51,251 nt of DNA from Paranoxybacillus sp035645275 (GCA_035645275.1 DASQMX010000032.1:1-51251), one strand, 5' to 3'. Positions 34,856 through 43,910 are shown, counted from the first letter of the stretch. Notes: generated from the sequence alone by a model not told the origin. Program-made: numbers and translations.

Positions 34856-35665
34856 TTAATCAAGATACCGTTCCTTTGCCAACCCTTTTGTTCTTCTAAA
34901 TATCCAAATGCCAATCGCCGCGATAATAAGGACAATTGAAATAAATTGCGCCACTCTCAACGTATCTGTCAACATTAAGCTGTCTGTTCTCATCCCTTCG
35001 ATGAAAAAGCGGCCGATGGAATACCAAATAACATAGCTGAGAAACAGCTCGCCGCGGCGCAAGTTGATTTTTCGCAGTAAAAGCAACATAAGAAAGCCTG
35101 TTAAATTCCAAAGAGACTCGTATAAAAAAGTTGGATGATAATACTCTCCATTAATATACATTTGGTTAATAATAAATTCCGGTAAATGCAAGCTTTCGAG
35201 AAACTCGCGCGTGACCGGACCGCCATGAGCCTCTTGGTTCATAAAATTTCCCCAGCGGCCAATTGCTTGACCTAAAATAATGCTTGGGGCAGCGATATCC
35301 ATAAGCTTCCAAAATGATAAACCGCGTATTTTTGCGAATACAATCGTGGTAATAATCGCGCCAATTAAACCGCCATGAATCGCTAAACCTCCTTGCCAAA
35401 TTTGCGGGATCTCAGCGAGATGCTTTGAATAATAGTCCCATTGGAAAATGACATAGTACGCACGCGCGCATAAAATCGCGATTGGCACAGCCAATAAAAC
35501 GAGATCGACAAACGTTTCTTTTGGAAGGCCGCGCCGTTCAGATTCCCGCGTCGCTAAAAACAAGCCGAGCAAAACACCTGTGCCAATAATGACTCCATAC
35601 CAATAAATTGTAATTGGACCCAGCTCTAAAAAGACACGGTCCAACGGTTGGATATTTGCTAACAT
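34856..35665 (-). CDS. lgt: Prolipoprotein diacylglyceryl transferase
   Basis: 269 aa, seven-helix membrane enzyme. The Lgt signature GRWGNFMNQEAHGGP holds the essential Arg and Asn; GGLAIHGGLIGA and RFFIEGMRTDSL are the other conserved blocks. Transfers a diacylglyceryl group from phosphatidylglycerol to the lipobox cysteine of prelipoproteins. 13 bp from hprK and probably cotranscribed. Confidence 0.97.
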   Translation of the reverse strand: MLANIQPLDRVFLELGPITIYWYGVIIGTGVLLGLFLATRESERRGLPKETFVDLVLLAVPIAILCARAYYVIFQWDYYSKHLAEIPQIWQGGLAIHGGLIGAIITTIVFAKIRGLSFWKLMDIAAPSIILGQAIGRWGNFMNQEAHGGPVTREFLESLHLPEFIINQMYINGEYYHPTFLYESLWNLTGFLMLLLLRKINLRRGELFLSYVIWYSIGRFFIEGMRTDSLMLTDTLRVAQFISIVLIIAAIGIWIFRRTKGLAKERYLD

Positions 35666-35677
35666 ATCGTCAACTCC

Positions 35678-36613
35678 TTATTCGTAATCATGCTCGCTAT
35701 CTTCAATGGCATCTGTCAGGCGGGCAGAAAATTCTTCCGCAGCATTCATTCCCATTCGCTTTAAACGGAAGTTCATCGCTGCTACTTCAATAATAACGGC
35801 AAGGTTTCGTCCTGGTCTTACCGGAATCGTGAGCTTCGTCAATTCCGTATCGATAATTTTCACTTTTTCCTCTTCAAGCCCCAGACGGTCATATTGCTTT
35901 TTCGGATCCCATAATTCTAAATCAATCACAAGAGAAATGCGTTTATGAGACCGGACTGCTCCTGCACCAAATAACGTCATTACGTTAATAATTCCTAGAC
36001 CGCGAATTTCGAGCAGATGCTCAATTAACTCCGGGGCACTGCCAACAAGTAAGTCTTGGTCCTCTTGGCGAATTTCTACGCAGTCATCGGCTACTAAACG
36101 ATGGCCGCGCTTCACAAGTTCAAGCGCCGTTTCGCTTTTTCCCACACCGCTTTTTCCGGTAATTAATACACCGACGCCATAGACATCAACTAACACTCCA
36201 TGCACTGCCGTTGTTGGTGCCAATTTGCTTTCTAAATAGTTTGTTAGGCGGCTGGATAAACGCGTTGTTTTCATATGAGAACGCATCACTGGCACCGAAT
36301 TACGCTCAGAAGCCTCAATAAGCTCTTCTGGTACTTCTAAACCTCGAGAAACGATGATTCCCGGCGTAATGTCCGTACAAAGCTTTTCCATTCGCACTTT
36401 TTTGTCTTCTGGACTTAATTTTTCAAAAAAAGATAATTCGGTTTTCCCTAAAAGCTGAATACGCTCTGCCGGATAATATGTAAAATAACCAGCCATCTCA
36501 ATTCCTGGACGCGATATATCGCTCGTCGTAATCGGGCGGTTAATCCCTTCCTCACCGCTCACAAGCTCTAAATTAAACTTCTCAATCAAATCTTTCGTAC
36601 GTACCTTTGGCAC
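35678..36613 (-). CDS. hprK: HPr kinase/phosphorylase
   Basis: 311 aa from the GTG at 36613 ((M)PKVRTKDLIEKFNLELVSG), preceded by AGGGGGG. Walker A GKSGVGKS at 153-160 and the family signature EIRGLGIINVMTLFG. It phosphorylates Ser46 of HPr and Crh in response to ATP and fructose bisphosphate, and reverses the reaction with phosphate. Together with Crh (18.6 kb) and PpaX it forms the carbon-catabolite control set in this window. Confidence 0.97.
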   Translation of the reverse strand: MPKVRTKDLIEKFNLELVSGEEGINRPITTSDISRPGIEMAGYFTYYPAERIQLLGKTELSFFEKLSPEDKKVRMEKLCTDITPGIIVSRGLEVPEELIEASERNSVPVMRSHMKTTRLSSRLTNYLESKLAPTTAVHGVLVDVYGVGVLITGKSGVGKSETALELVKRGHRLVADDCVEIRQEDQDLLVGSAPELIEHLLEIRGLGIINVMTLFGAGAVRSHKRISLVIDLELWDPKKQYDRLGLEEEKVKIIDTELTKLTIPVRPGRNLAVIIEVAAMNFRLKRMGMNAAEEFSARLTDAIEDSEHDYE

Positions 36614-36647
36614 TTCTAATCCCCCCTTTTTCACCTTTTATTTTACC

Positions 36648-36676
36648 ATTGTAGCACTTTTCCCAAATTGTTTGAA
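36648..36676 (-). promoter_or_regulatory. Candidate hprK promoter
   Basis: TTCAAA (36671-36676), 17-bp spacer, TACAAT (36648-36653). The -35 box directly abuts the paired GTCTGAC repeat. Confidence 0.55.
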
Positions 36677-36731
36677 TGGGGGTCTGACCCCCAACGCTTC
36701 ACCGCGTTAACGTAGTGGGGGTCAGACCCCA
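36677..36731. repeat. Paired GTCTGAC palindromes, copy 1 (before hprK)
   Basis: TGGGGGTCTGACCCCCA (36677-36693), core ACGCTTCACCGCGTTAACGTAG, then TGGGGGTCAGACCCCA (36716-36731). The two palindromes are in inverse orientation, so the whole unit can also fold as one long hairpin. Confidence 0.85.
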
Positions 36732-36768
36732 AAAAAGAACGTTCCCACTGAATTCATGTGAGAACGTC
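36731..36768 (-). terminator. Terminator of yvlA-yvlB-yvlD
   Basis: GACGTTCTCAC-ATGAATTCA-GTGGGAACGTTC then six T on the minus strand, starting at the yvlD stop codon. Its T run borders the GTCTGAC repeat. Confidence 0.88.
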
Positions 36769-37128
36769 TTAATCATTACGTTGCAACGGTTCAATAATCG
36801 CTTTTTGGATAAACAAATGAAAAAAGGAAAGAATGATGGATGCAAGGATAGCTGTACCAAATCCGTCAATTTGAAAAGAATCTCCCATAATCGAAGAGGT
36901 GATCATTAAAGTAATCGCATTAATAACAAATAAAAATAACCCAAGCGATAAAATGGTGATTGGTAATGTCAAAAGAATTAAGATTGGCTTTAGAAAGATA
37001 TTTAAGATGGAAAGGATTACGCTTGCAAAAAGAGCAGCTCCAACTCCTTCAAGATGAAATGAATCAAAATAGCCGGCTATAACGATTAATAGAAGAGCAT
37101 TGATGAAAATACTAATAATCCAATTCAT
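36769..37128 (-). CDS. yvlD: YvlD/DUF360 phage-holin-like membrane protein
   Basis: 119 aa from the ATG at 37128 (MNWIISIFINALLLIVIAGY). Four hydrophobic helices with short loops; pattern of the PF04020 (holin-like family 4) proteins such as B. subtilis YvlD. The yvlABCD genes there are induced by cell-envelope stress. Its start overlaps the stop codon of the 29-codon ORF (TGATG), and no good ribosome site of its own is visible, so translation is probably coupled. Confidence 0.88.
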   Translation of the reverse strand: MNWIISIFINALLLIVIAGYFDSFHLEGVGAALFASVILSILNIFLKPILILLTLPITILSLGLFLFVINAITLMITSSIMGDSFQIDGFGTAILASIILSFFHLFIQKAIIEPLQRND

Positions 37129-37217
37129 CACATGTCTACTTTCGCATTACTTTCGATTGAAATCACAACAACACCGGCTAATTTGTCAGTTTCTTGACTG
37201 CGAAAAAATTCGTTCAT
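37128..37217 (-). CDS. Possible 29-aa small protein between yvlB and yvlD
   Basis: ATG 37217-37215 overlaps the yvlB stop (TAATG) and its TGA overlaps the yvlD start (TGATG). GGAG lies 10 nt before the ATG, inside yvlB. Peptide begins MNEFFRSQETDKLAGVVVIS. I know no homologue. B. subtilis has yvlC (a PspC protein) at this place; this sequence does not resemble it. Confidence 0.45.
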   Translation of the reverse strand: MNEFFRSQETDKLAGVVVISIESNAKVDM

Positions 37218-38326
37218 TACACACCATCTCCAATCGCTTTTAATGAAATAGATCCTGTTTTTGTGTCCACATAAAGATGTGTGCTCTTCTTTTCACTTTC
37301 GTTTACCTTAAAGCGTAGCCATTTTTGAATCGTCTCATGTTTTTCATCAATAATTGTTATTCCCGGATAGTCATATGAAAATCCGCCAATATTCGTTTTT
37401 AACTCTCCATCAAGTGCCATTTTTGTTGGAAGTAATAACTTTACGCTTCCTGCTACAGTTTTGATAAATATTGTATCGCTATCTGCATTTTCTGTCTCGC
37501 ATACGACACTACCGCTAAAACTTTGTAAATTGATTTTATGATAATCACCACTTACATCGATCAATCCGTTCATATTTTCTACTTTTAATTGATGAACCGA
37601 GCTTTTCGTCGTTTTAACAGCACCGTGCACGGTTTCCAATTCTGCTTCGTCGCCTAGAAACTGCTCAAACATAATGGAACCGTTCGCAGTTTTAGCACGC
37701 AGCTTTTTTATTTGTAGTTTTTCACCACGAATTTCTCCGTTAAACAAACGAATGTTTCCACTATCATAGATTGCTTGCGGAAGATAAATAACCGCATGCA
37801 CTTTTAGTTGCTGCTTTGGAATGGAAAAACGCAAGTGACCATTGTCGACCTTAAAAAGAACATCTTGTAAAAATAGCTGCCGTGCCGCTTCAGCAGAGTC
37901 AACTCGATATACTTTCGCCTCACACTCGATACGAATATGGGAATCATCCCATGGAATAAGTCTGACACTGCCATTGGCGATGTTAATATCCATTGTTCGG
38001 AAAGAAGCGTTATTTTGCTGAAAAATATGCCTTACCTCAAAATAAGTACCAAAGTTAAAATCCAAATCAAAATCCTTTAACTTTTTAACAGTCACATCAA
38101 GAAAGTCTAGAACCTTCTCCTTGAAGGAAGACCATTTCACTGTGGAAGACGTCTCCTGCTTCGTTTCTTTAAAATGCACATCCGTTGACAAAGTTGTAAT
38201 CATCTTATTCGTTTTTTCTTTTCCTTCCTTTTCTGCTTGGTCCAGTTGCTCTAGCAGCACAAGCGCTTCTTCCGCTGTCAACTTCCCCTCTTCCACCATC
38301 TTTAAAATTCGCTTTCTTTCCTCCAT
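37217..38326 (-). CDS. yvlB: YvlB/LiaX-type DUF4097 envelope-stress protein
   Basis: 369 aa from the ATG at 38326 (MEERKRILKMVEEGKLTAEE), with AAAAGGAGGGAG upstream. The N-terminal helical segment (1-30; EEGKLTAEEALVLLEQL) is the SHOCT-like module of the YvlB/LiaX family; the rest (about 110-369) is a repetitive DUF4097 beta-helix with the recurring pattern of 'NGSIxxEx...' strands. Enterococcal LiaX is a surface sensor of cationic peptides that acts in the LiaFSR response. No signal peptide. The GTCTGAC repeat upstream ends at the ribosome site. Confidence 0.88.
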   Translation of the reverse strand: MEERKRILKMVEEGKLTAEEALVLLEQLDQAEKEGKEKTNKMITTLSTDVHFKETKQETSSTVKWSSFKEKVLDFLDVTVKKLKDFDLDFNFGTYFEVRHIFQQNNASFRTMDINIANGSVRLIPWDDSHIRIECEAKVYRVDSAEAARQLFLQDVLFKVDNGHLRFSIPKQQLKVHAVIYLPQAIYDSGNIRLFNGEIRGEKLQIKKLRAKTANGSIMFEQFLGDEAELETVHGAVKTTKSSVHQLKVENMNGLIDVSGDYHKINLQSFSGSVVCETENADSDTIFIKTVAGSVKLLLPTKMALDGELKTNIGGFSYDYPGITIIDEKHETIQKWLRFKVNESEKKSTHLYVDTKTGSISLKAIGDGV

Positions 38327-38339
38327 ATTTTCTCCCTCC

Positions 38340-38395
38340 TTTTGGGGTCTGACCCCCACTGCTTCACCGCGTTAACGTAATGGGGGTCAGACCCC
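38340..38395. repeat. Paired GTCTGAC palindromes, copy 2 (yvlA/yvlB junction)
   Basis: TTTTGGGGTCTGACCCCCA, core CTGCTTCACCGCGTTAACGTAA, TGGGGGTCAGACCCC. On the minus strand it supplies the last yvlA codons and its stop (GGG GTC TGA) at one end and runs into the yvlB ribosome site (AAAAGGAGG) at the other. Confidence 0.85.
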
Positions 38396-38713
38396 TTTTA
38401 ATACTTGAATCCCCTTTACGATATTCCAGATGATGACGATGAAATTGATGATTGCGGCGATGATGACGCCTAAAAATGCAATTCCCGGTATTGCATCGGG
38501 AAATCCGGCTTGATTAAACGCACCAACTGTAATCGCTAAAATACCAAAGAACACAACCGTGATAAGAGGGATGACATGCGAAATTAATGCCTTCTTTGCA
38601 TGTTGCTTCACATCTACATCATCACTCACAAAGTAAACGATAATCGGAAAAATAAACCCAGCAAAAAAGACACTGAAATAGCATAAAGATGACAAAACTT
38701 TATTTGCGTTCAT
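38387..38713 (-). CDS. yvlA: DUF4870 membrane protein YvlA
   Basis: 108 aa from the ATG at 38713 (MNANKVLSSLCYFSVFFAGF), preceded by AAAAAGGAGGACGT. Three or four hydrophobic helices and the family motif DDVDVKQHAKKALISHVIP. The last two codons and the stop codon come from the palindromic repeat, so the C-terminus may have been reshaped by the repeat. Function unknown; grouped with envelope-stress genes. Confidence 0.88.
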   Translation of the reverse strand: MNANKVLSSLCYFSVFFAGFIFPIIVYFVSDDVDVKQHAKKALISHVIPLITVVFFGILAITVGAFNQAGFPDAIPGIAFLGVIIAAIINFIVIIWNIVKGIQVLKGV

Positions 38714-38735
38714 TATTACATTACGTCCTCCTTTT

Positions 38736-38788
38736 TGGGGTCTGACCTCCACCACTTCACCGCGTTAACGTAGTGGGGGTCAGACCCC
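38736..38788. repeat. Paired GTCTGAC palindromes, copy 3 (uvrA/yvlA gap)
   Basis: TGGGGTCTGACCTCCA, core CCACTTCACCGCGTTAACGTAG, TGGGGGTCAGACCCC. One mismatch in the left palindrome (CCTCC). It ends at the yvlA ribosome site AAAAAGGAGG. Confidence 0.85.
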
Positions 38789-38862
38789 CTTCTTAATTTT
38801 TATATACGAAACCTTCTATAAAAAGTTTCTAAGAAAATGAAAAAAGATATGAAGCGGGAGCG

Positions 38863-41730
38863 TTAGGATACGCTCGTTGCTTCATATCTTTTCTTCATTC
38901 GCTCACGGTCGCGCTCAAGAATCGGTTTTAAATATTTGCCCGTATACGAGCCTTCGACTTCGGCTACTTCTTCCGGTGTTCCGGTTGCAACAATTTGTCC
39001 GCCTTTATCGCCGCCTTCCGGACCAAGGTCGATAATGTAGTCCGCTGTTTTAATCACGTCAAGATTATGCTCGATGACAAGCACCGTATCACCGTTATCG
39101 ACTAATCGTTGCAATACTTTTAACAAACGTGAGATGTCATCGACATGCAATCCTGTTGTCGGCTCGTCCAAAATATAGAGCGTACGGCCTGTCGAGCGGC
39201 GATGCAATTCGGATGCCAGCTTCACGCGCTGTGCCTCACCGCCTGATAATGTCGTCGCCGGCTGTCCCAGTTTAATATAACCTAAGCCGACATCATAAAT
39301 CGTCTGCAGCTTCCGCTTAATTTTCGGGATGTTTTCAAAAAATTTCAACGCGTCCTCGACCGTCATTTCCAACACTTCAGCAATATTTTTATCTTTATAT
39401 TTCACTTCCAACGTTTCACGGTTATAACGTTTGCCGTGACATACTTCACAAGGCACGTAAACGTCCGGCAAGAAATGCATTTCAATTTTAATAATTCCAT
39501 CACCGCGGCACGCTTCACATCTTCCGCCTTTGACGTTAAAGCTAAAACGTCCTTTTTTATAGCCGCGCACTTTCGCTTCGTTCGTCGCCGCGAACACTTC
39601 GCGAATATCATCAAATACCCCTGTATAAGTAGCCGGATTCGAACGCGGTGTCCGGCCGATTGGCGACTGGTCGATGTCAATCACTTTATCTAAATGCTCG
39701 ATTCCTTTAATCGTTTTATGCTCACCCGGCTTTGCTTTCGCATGATGCAACTTTTGCGCCAAGGCTTTATGCAAAATCTCATTGACAAGCGTACTTTTTC
39801 CGGAACCGGAAACACCCGTAACCGCAATGAATGTGCCGAGCGGAATTTTCACAGACACATTTTTCAAATTATTTTCCCGTGCACCAACAATTTCAAGCCA
39901 ACGTCCGTCCGGCTTGCGGCGCTCCGCAGGAAGCGGAATAAATTTTTTCCCTGACAAATATTGCCCTGTTAACGAGTTTGGGTCGTTCATCACTTCTTCC
40001 GGCGTTCCCGCAGAAACCACTTGACCGCCGTGAATGCCGGCTCCCGGTCCAATATCAATCAAATAGTCTGCCGCAAGCATCGTATCTTCATCATGCTCCA
40101 CAACAATAAGCGTATTGCCGATATCACGCATGTTTTTTAACGTCGCAATCAAGCGGTCATTATCGCGCTGATGCAGACCGATGGACGGCTCATCCAAAAT
40201 GTATAGCACTCCTGTTAAACGCGAACCAATTTGCGTCGCCAGACGAATGCGCTGCGCTTCACCGCCTGAAAGCGTGCCCGCTGAGCGGTTTAACGTTAAA
40301 TAGTCAAGTCCGACATTATTCAAGAAGCCAAGACGCTCAATAATTTCACGCAAAATCATATTGGCGATTTTCATTTCTTTTTCGCTCAAAGATAAGTTTT
40401 GGAAGAACTCGAGCGCTTCTGTCACCGAAAGCGCCGTTACTTCGCCAATATGCTTTCCGCCGACGAAAACGGCCAAACTTTCCTTTTTCAAGCGGTTTCC
40501 TTTACATGTCGGACACGGCTGCTGTGCCATGTACTTTTCCATTTGCTCGCGAATATAATCGGAGCTCGTTTCGCGATAACGGCGCTCCACATTCGGAATG
40601 ACGCCTTCAAATTCAATATAATTTTCACGAATTTGCCCGAAATCATTTTCATAGCGAAAATAAATTTTTTCCCCGTTGCTGCCGTATAAAATCTTATCCA
40701 GCTGATGCTTTGGCAAATCTTTGACAGGCGTATCCATATCAATGCCGTAATGATTACATACCGCCTCTAAAAGCTGCGGATAATATTGCGAACTTTGCGG
40801 CTCCCAAGGAGCAATCGCATGTTCACGCAACGTTAACTCGTCGTTTGGAATAACTAAATCCGGATCGACCTCTAGCTTTGAACCTAACCCATCACAGTCC
40901 GGACACGCTCCATAAGGACTGTTAAACGAAAACATGCGCGGCTCCAATTCGCCAATTGAAAAACCACAGTACGGGCAGGCATGATGCTCGCTGAATAATA
41001 GCTCTTCTTGGCCAATCACATCGATAATCACTTTACCATCGGCAAGCTTTAAAGCTGTCTCTAACGAATCGGCCAAGCGCCCTTCAATGCCCTCTTTGAC
41101 CACAATCCGGTCAACGACGACTTCAATCGAATGTTTTTTATTTTTCTCCAGTTCAATCTCTTCCGTTAGTTCACGCATCTCTCCATCGACACGCACCCGC
41201 ACATAACCTTGCTTTTTGATGTCCTCTAATGTTTTTACATGCGTTCCTTTTCGCCCTGATACAACAGGAGCAAGAATTTGAATTTTCGTGCGCTCCGGAT
41301 ATTCTAAAATTCGGTCAACCATCTGTTCAATCGTTTGCGACGTAATTTCAATGCCGTGCTCCGGACAAACAGGGCGGCCGACGCGGGCAAACAACAAACG
41401 CAAATAGTCATAAATTTCCGTGACCGTCCCCACAGTTGAACGCGGATTACGGCTCGTTGTCTTTTGGTCAATCGAAATCGCCGGGGACAATCCTTCAATC
41501 GCATCGACATCTGGCTTGTCCATCTGTCCTAAAAATTGCCGCGCATAAGCGGACAGCGATTCAACGTAGCGCCGCTGTCCTTCCGCGTAAATCGTATCAA
41601 ACGCAAGCGATGATTTCCCCGATCCTGATAAACCTGTCAACACAACGAGTTTATCGCGGGGAATTTCTACATCAATATTTTTTAAATTATGAGCTCTTGC
41701 TCCTTTAACAATAATTTTGTCCATCGCCAT
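38863..41730 (-). CDS. uvrA: UvrABC system protein A
   Basis: 955 aa ABC-type damage-recognition ATPase. First Walker A GLSGSGKSSLAFDT (about 33-46), first zinc module CPYCGF, signature LSGGEAQRIRLATQIGS; second half Walker A GVSGSGKSTLVNEI, zinc module CEACRGDG...CEVCHGKRY, LSGGEAQRVKLASEL. Two DEP ATPase motifs (LDEPSIGLHQRDN; LDEPTTGLHVDDI). Loads UvrB on damaged DNA. 10 bp behind uvrB in an SOS-type operon. Confidence 0.98.
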   Translation of the reverse strand: MAMDKIIVKGARAHNLKNIDVEIPRDKLVVLTGLSGSGKSSLAFDTIYAEGQRRYVESLSAYARQFLGQMDKPDVDAIEGLSPAISIDQKTTSRNPRSTVGTVTEIYDYLRLLFARVGRPVCPEHGIEITSQTIEQMVDRILEYPERTKIQILAPVVSGRKGTHVKTLEDIKKQGYVRVRVDGEMRELTEEIELEKNKKHSIEVVVDRIVVKEGIEGRLADSLETALKLADGKVIIDVIGQEELLFSEHHACPYCGFSIGELEPRMFSFNSPYGACPDCDGLGSKLEVDPDLVIPNDELTLREHAIAPWEPQSSQYYPQLLEAVCNHYGIDMDTPVKDLPKHQLDKILYGSNGEKIYFRYENDFGQIRENYIEFEGVIPNVERRYRETSSDYIREQMEKYMAQQPCPTCKGNRLKKESLAVFVGGKHIGEVTALSVTEALEFFQNLSLSEKEMKIANMILREIIERLGFLNNVGLDYLTLNRSAGTLSGGEAQRIRLATQIGSRLTGVLYILDEPSIGLHQRDNDRLIATLKNMRDIGNTLIVVEHDEDTMLAADYLIDIGPGAGIHGGQVVSAGTPEEVMNDPNSLTGQYLSGKKFIPLPAERRKPDGRWLEIVGARENNLKNVSVKIPLGTFIAVTGVSGSGKSTLVNEILHKALAQKLHHAKAKPGEHKTIKGIEHLDKVIDIDQSPIGRTPRSNPATYTGVFDDIREVFAATNEAKVRGYKKGRFSFNVKGGRCEACRGDGIIKIEMHFLPDVYVPCEVCHGKRYNRETLEVKYKDKNIAEVLEMTVEDALKFFENIPKIKRKLQTIYDVGLGYIKLGQPATTLSGGEAQRVKLASELHRRSTGRTLYILDEPTTGLHVDDISRLLKVLQRLVDNGDTVLVIEHNLDVIKTADYIIDLGPEGGDKGGQIVATGTPEEVAEVEGSYTGKYLKPILERDRERMKKRYEATSVS

Positions 41731-41740
41731 AAGCTTACGA

Positions 41741-43729
41741 TCATCCTTCCGCTTTTAACTCTAAAATTAAATCGCGTAATTCGGCTGCTCTCTCGAAATC
41801 TAGCGCTTTTGCCGCTTCCTTCATTTCCTGCTCCAGGTCGGCAATCAGCTTTTCGCGCTCTTTCTTCGTCAACTTGCTGTAATCTTTCTTCGTCTCGTAT
41901 GTTTCTTGCTCTTCAGCCGCATATGTCGCGCGAATGACATCGCGAATTTCTTTTTTCACCGTTTGCGGCACAATGCCATGCTCCTTGTTGTACGCCTCTT
42001 GAATCGCACGGCGGCGCTTTGTCTCATTGATGGCAATTTCCATCGATTTCGTAATCGTGTCCGCATACATAATGACATGACCATTCGCATTGCGTGCCGC
42101 ACGGCCAATCGTCTGAATGAGCGAACGCTCCGAGCGTAAAAATCCTTCCTTGTCCGCATCTAAAATCGCCACAAGCGATACTTCCGGAATATCCAATCCT
42201 TCCCTGAGCAAGTTGATACCGACTAACACATCATATTTGCCGATGCGTAAATCGCGGATAATTTCAATCCGCTCAAGCGTCTTAATTTCCGAATGCAAGT
42301 AGGCCACCTTAATGCCCACTTCTTTTAAATAATCCGTTAAATCTTCCGCCATTTTCTTCGTTAAAGTAGTGACCAATGTCCGTTCATTCCGCTTCACACG
42401 CTCATGAATTTCGCCGATTAAATCATCGATTTGTCCTTGAATTGGACGAACATCGATTGTCGGATCTAACAATCCTGTCGGGCGGATAATTTGTTCAACA
42501 ACCTCAGGGCTATGCTCTAACTCGTATGGGCCTGGTGTGGCTGAAACGTAAATAATTTGATTGATTTTCTCTTCAAACTCTTCAAACTTCAATGGCCGGT
42601 TATCAAGCGCAGACGGCAAACGGAAGCCGTGGTCAACAAGCACTTGTTTACGCGCTTGGTCTCCATTGTACATGCCGCGAATTTGCGGAATCGTCACATG
42701 CGACTCGTCAATGACAATTAAAAAATCATCAGGAAAATAGTCTAAAAGCGTATACGGCGTCGAACCAGGCGGACGCAACGTTAAATGACGCGAATAGTTT
42801 TCAATCCCTGAGCAAAAACCCATTTCCCGCATCATTTCAAGGTCGTAGCGCGTTCTTTGCTCCAAGCGCTGCGCCTCTAACAATTTCCCTTGTTCACGTA
42901 ACTCTTTTAACCGTTCCTCTAATTCTTTTTCGATATTTTGAATTGCAATTTGCATTTTCTCATCGCGTGTAACGAAATGAGAGGCTGGGAAAATCGCCAC
43001 ATGCTCACGTTCTCCGATAATTTCTCCCGTTAACGCATCCACTTCGCGAATGCGGTCAATTTCATCACCAAAAAACTCGACGCGAATGCAATGCTCATCG
43101 CGCGAAGCTGGAAAAATCTCAACGACATCGCCGCGTACGCGAAACGTTCCCCGCTGAAAATCAATGTCGTTCCGTTCATACTGAATATCGACAAGACGGC
43201 GCAGCAACTGATCCCGCTCTATCTCCATGCCGACACGCAATGACACAACAAGCTCGCGGTATTCTTCCGGCGAACCTAAACCGTAAATACATGATACGCT
43301 GGCAATGATAATGACATCTCTTCGTTCAAACAGCGCCGATGTTGCTGAGTGTCGCAATTTATCGATCTCATCATTAATGCTGGCATCCTTTTCAATATAC
43401 GTATCCGTTTGCGGCACATACGCTTCCGGCTGATAGTAATCATAATAGCTCACGAAATATTCAACCGCATTATTTGGGAAAAATTCTTTAAACTCGCTGT
43501 ATAGCTGACCTGCTAATGTCTTATTATGGGCAATGACAAGGGTTGGCTTGTTTACTTCTTTAATCACGTTCGAAATCGTAAACGTCTTTCCTGTTCCCGT
43601 TGCTCCTAATAACGTCTGATGCTTAACTCCGTTCCGAATTCCTTCTACCAATTTGGCAATCGCTTTTGGTTGGTCTCCCTGCGGCTTATAGTTTGAAACG
43701 AGCTCAAAACGTTCTCCCACGAAAAACAC
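41741..43729 (-). CDS. uvrB: UvrABC system protein B
   Basis: 662 aa helicase-like excision protein. Walker A GATGTGKT (about 42-49), the beta-hairpin YYDYYQPEAYVPQTDTYIEK that is pushed between the strands, VIDESHVTIPQ Walker B, motif VI QTIGRAARNANG, and the C-terminal UvrB/UvrC interaction helix pair (LEQEMKEAAKALDFERAAEL). Cooperates with UvrA and UvrC in nucleotide-excision repair. Confidence 0.98.
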   Translation of the reverse strand: MFFVGERFELVSNYKPQGDQPKAIAKLVEGIRNGVKHQTLLGATGTGKTFTISNVIKEVNKPTLVIAHNKTLAGQLYSEFKEFFPNNAVEYFVSYYDYYQPEAYVPQTDTYIEKDASINDEIDKLRHSATSALFERRDVIIIASVSCIYGLGSPEEYRELVVSLRVGMEIERDQLLRRLVDIQYERNDIDFQRGTFRVRGDVVEIFPASRDEHCIRVEFFGDEIDRIREVDALTGEIIGEREHVAIFPASHFVTRDEKMQIAIQNIEKELEERLKELREQGKLLEAQRLEQRTRYDLEMMREMGFCSGIENYSRHLTLRPPGSTPYTLLDYFPDDFLIVIDESHVTIPQIRGMYNGDQARKQVLVDHGFRLPSALDNRPLKFEEFEEKINQIIYVSATPGPYELEHSPEVVEQIIRPTGLLDPTIDVRPIQGQIDDLIGEIHERVKRNERTLVTTLTKKMAEDLTDYLKEVGIKVAYLHSEIKTLERIEIIRDLRIGKYDVLVGINLLREGLDIPEVSLVAILDADKEGFLRSERSLIQTIGRAARNANGHVIMYADTITKSMEIAINETKRRRAIQEAYNKEHGIVPQTVKKEIRDVIRATYAAEEQETYETKKDYSKLTKKEREKLIADLEQEMKEAAKALDFERAAELRDLILELKAEG

Positions 43730-43758
43730 ACACTCCTATCCGATATCATCATGCTTCC

Positions 43759-43808
43759 ATTTTACCACACTAACAAAAAAAATACACAAAAATACGAACT
43801 GGTATTCG
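43759..43808 (-). promoter_or_regulatory. uvrB promoter region with LexA/DinR-like box
   Basis: CGAACTGGTATTCG (43795-43808) differs from the Bacillus SOS core GAAC-N4-GTTC at one position. TAAAAT (43759-43764) is the likely -10 box; no good -35 match, which is common at repressed SOS promoters. Confidence 0.6.
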
Positions 43809-43910
43809 TAACCTTTTCCAAAGACTTTGTTCAACAATGTCGTTGATTTTTATGTTCTAATCGTTAAGAGGAGAAGAACCATCGCCTTAACCTTTAAAGC
43901 CTTTAAAAAA

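Noticed and set aside
36677..38788. Possible CRISPR array
   Set aside because: Only three units, spaced by whole genes and not by short spacers; no cas genes.
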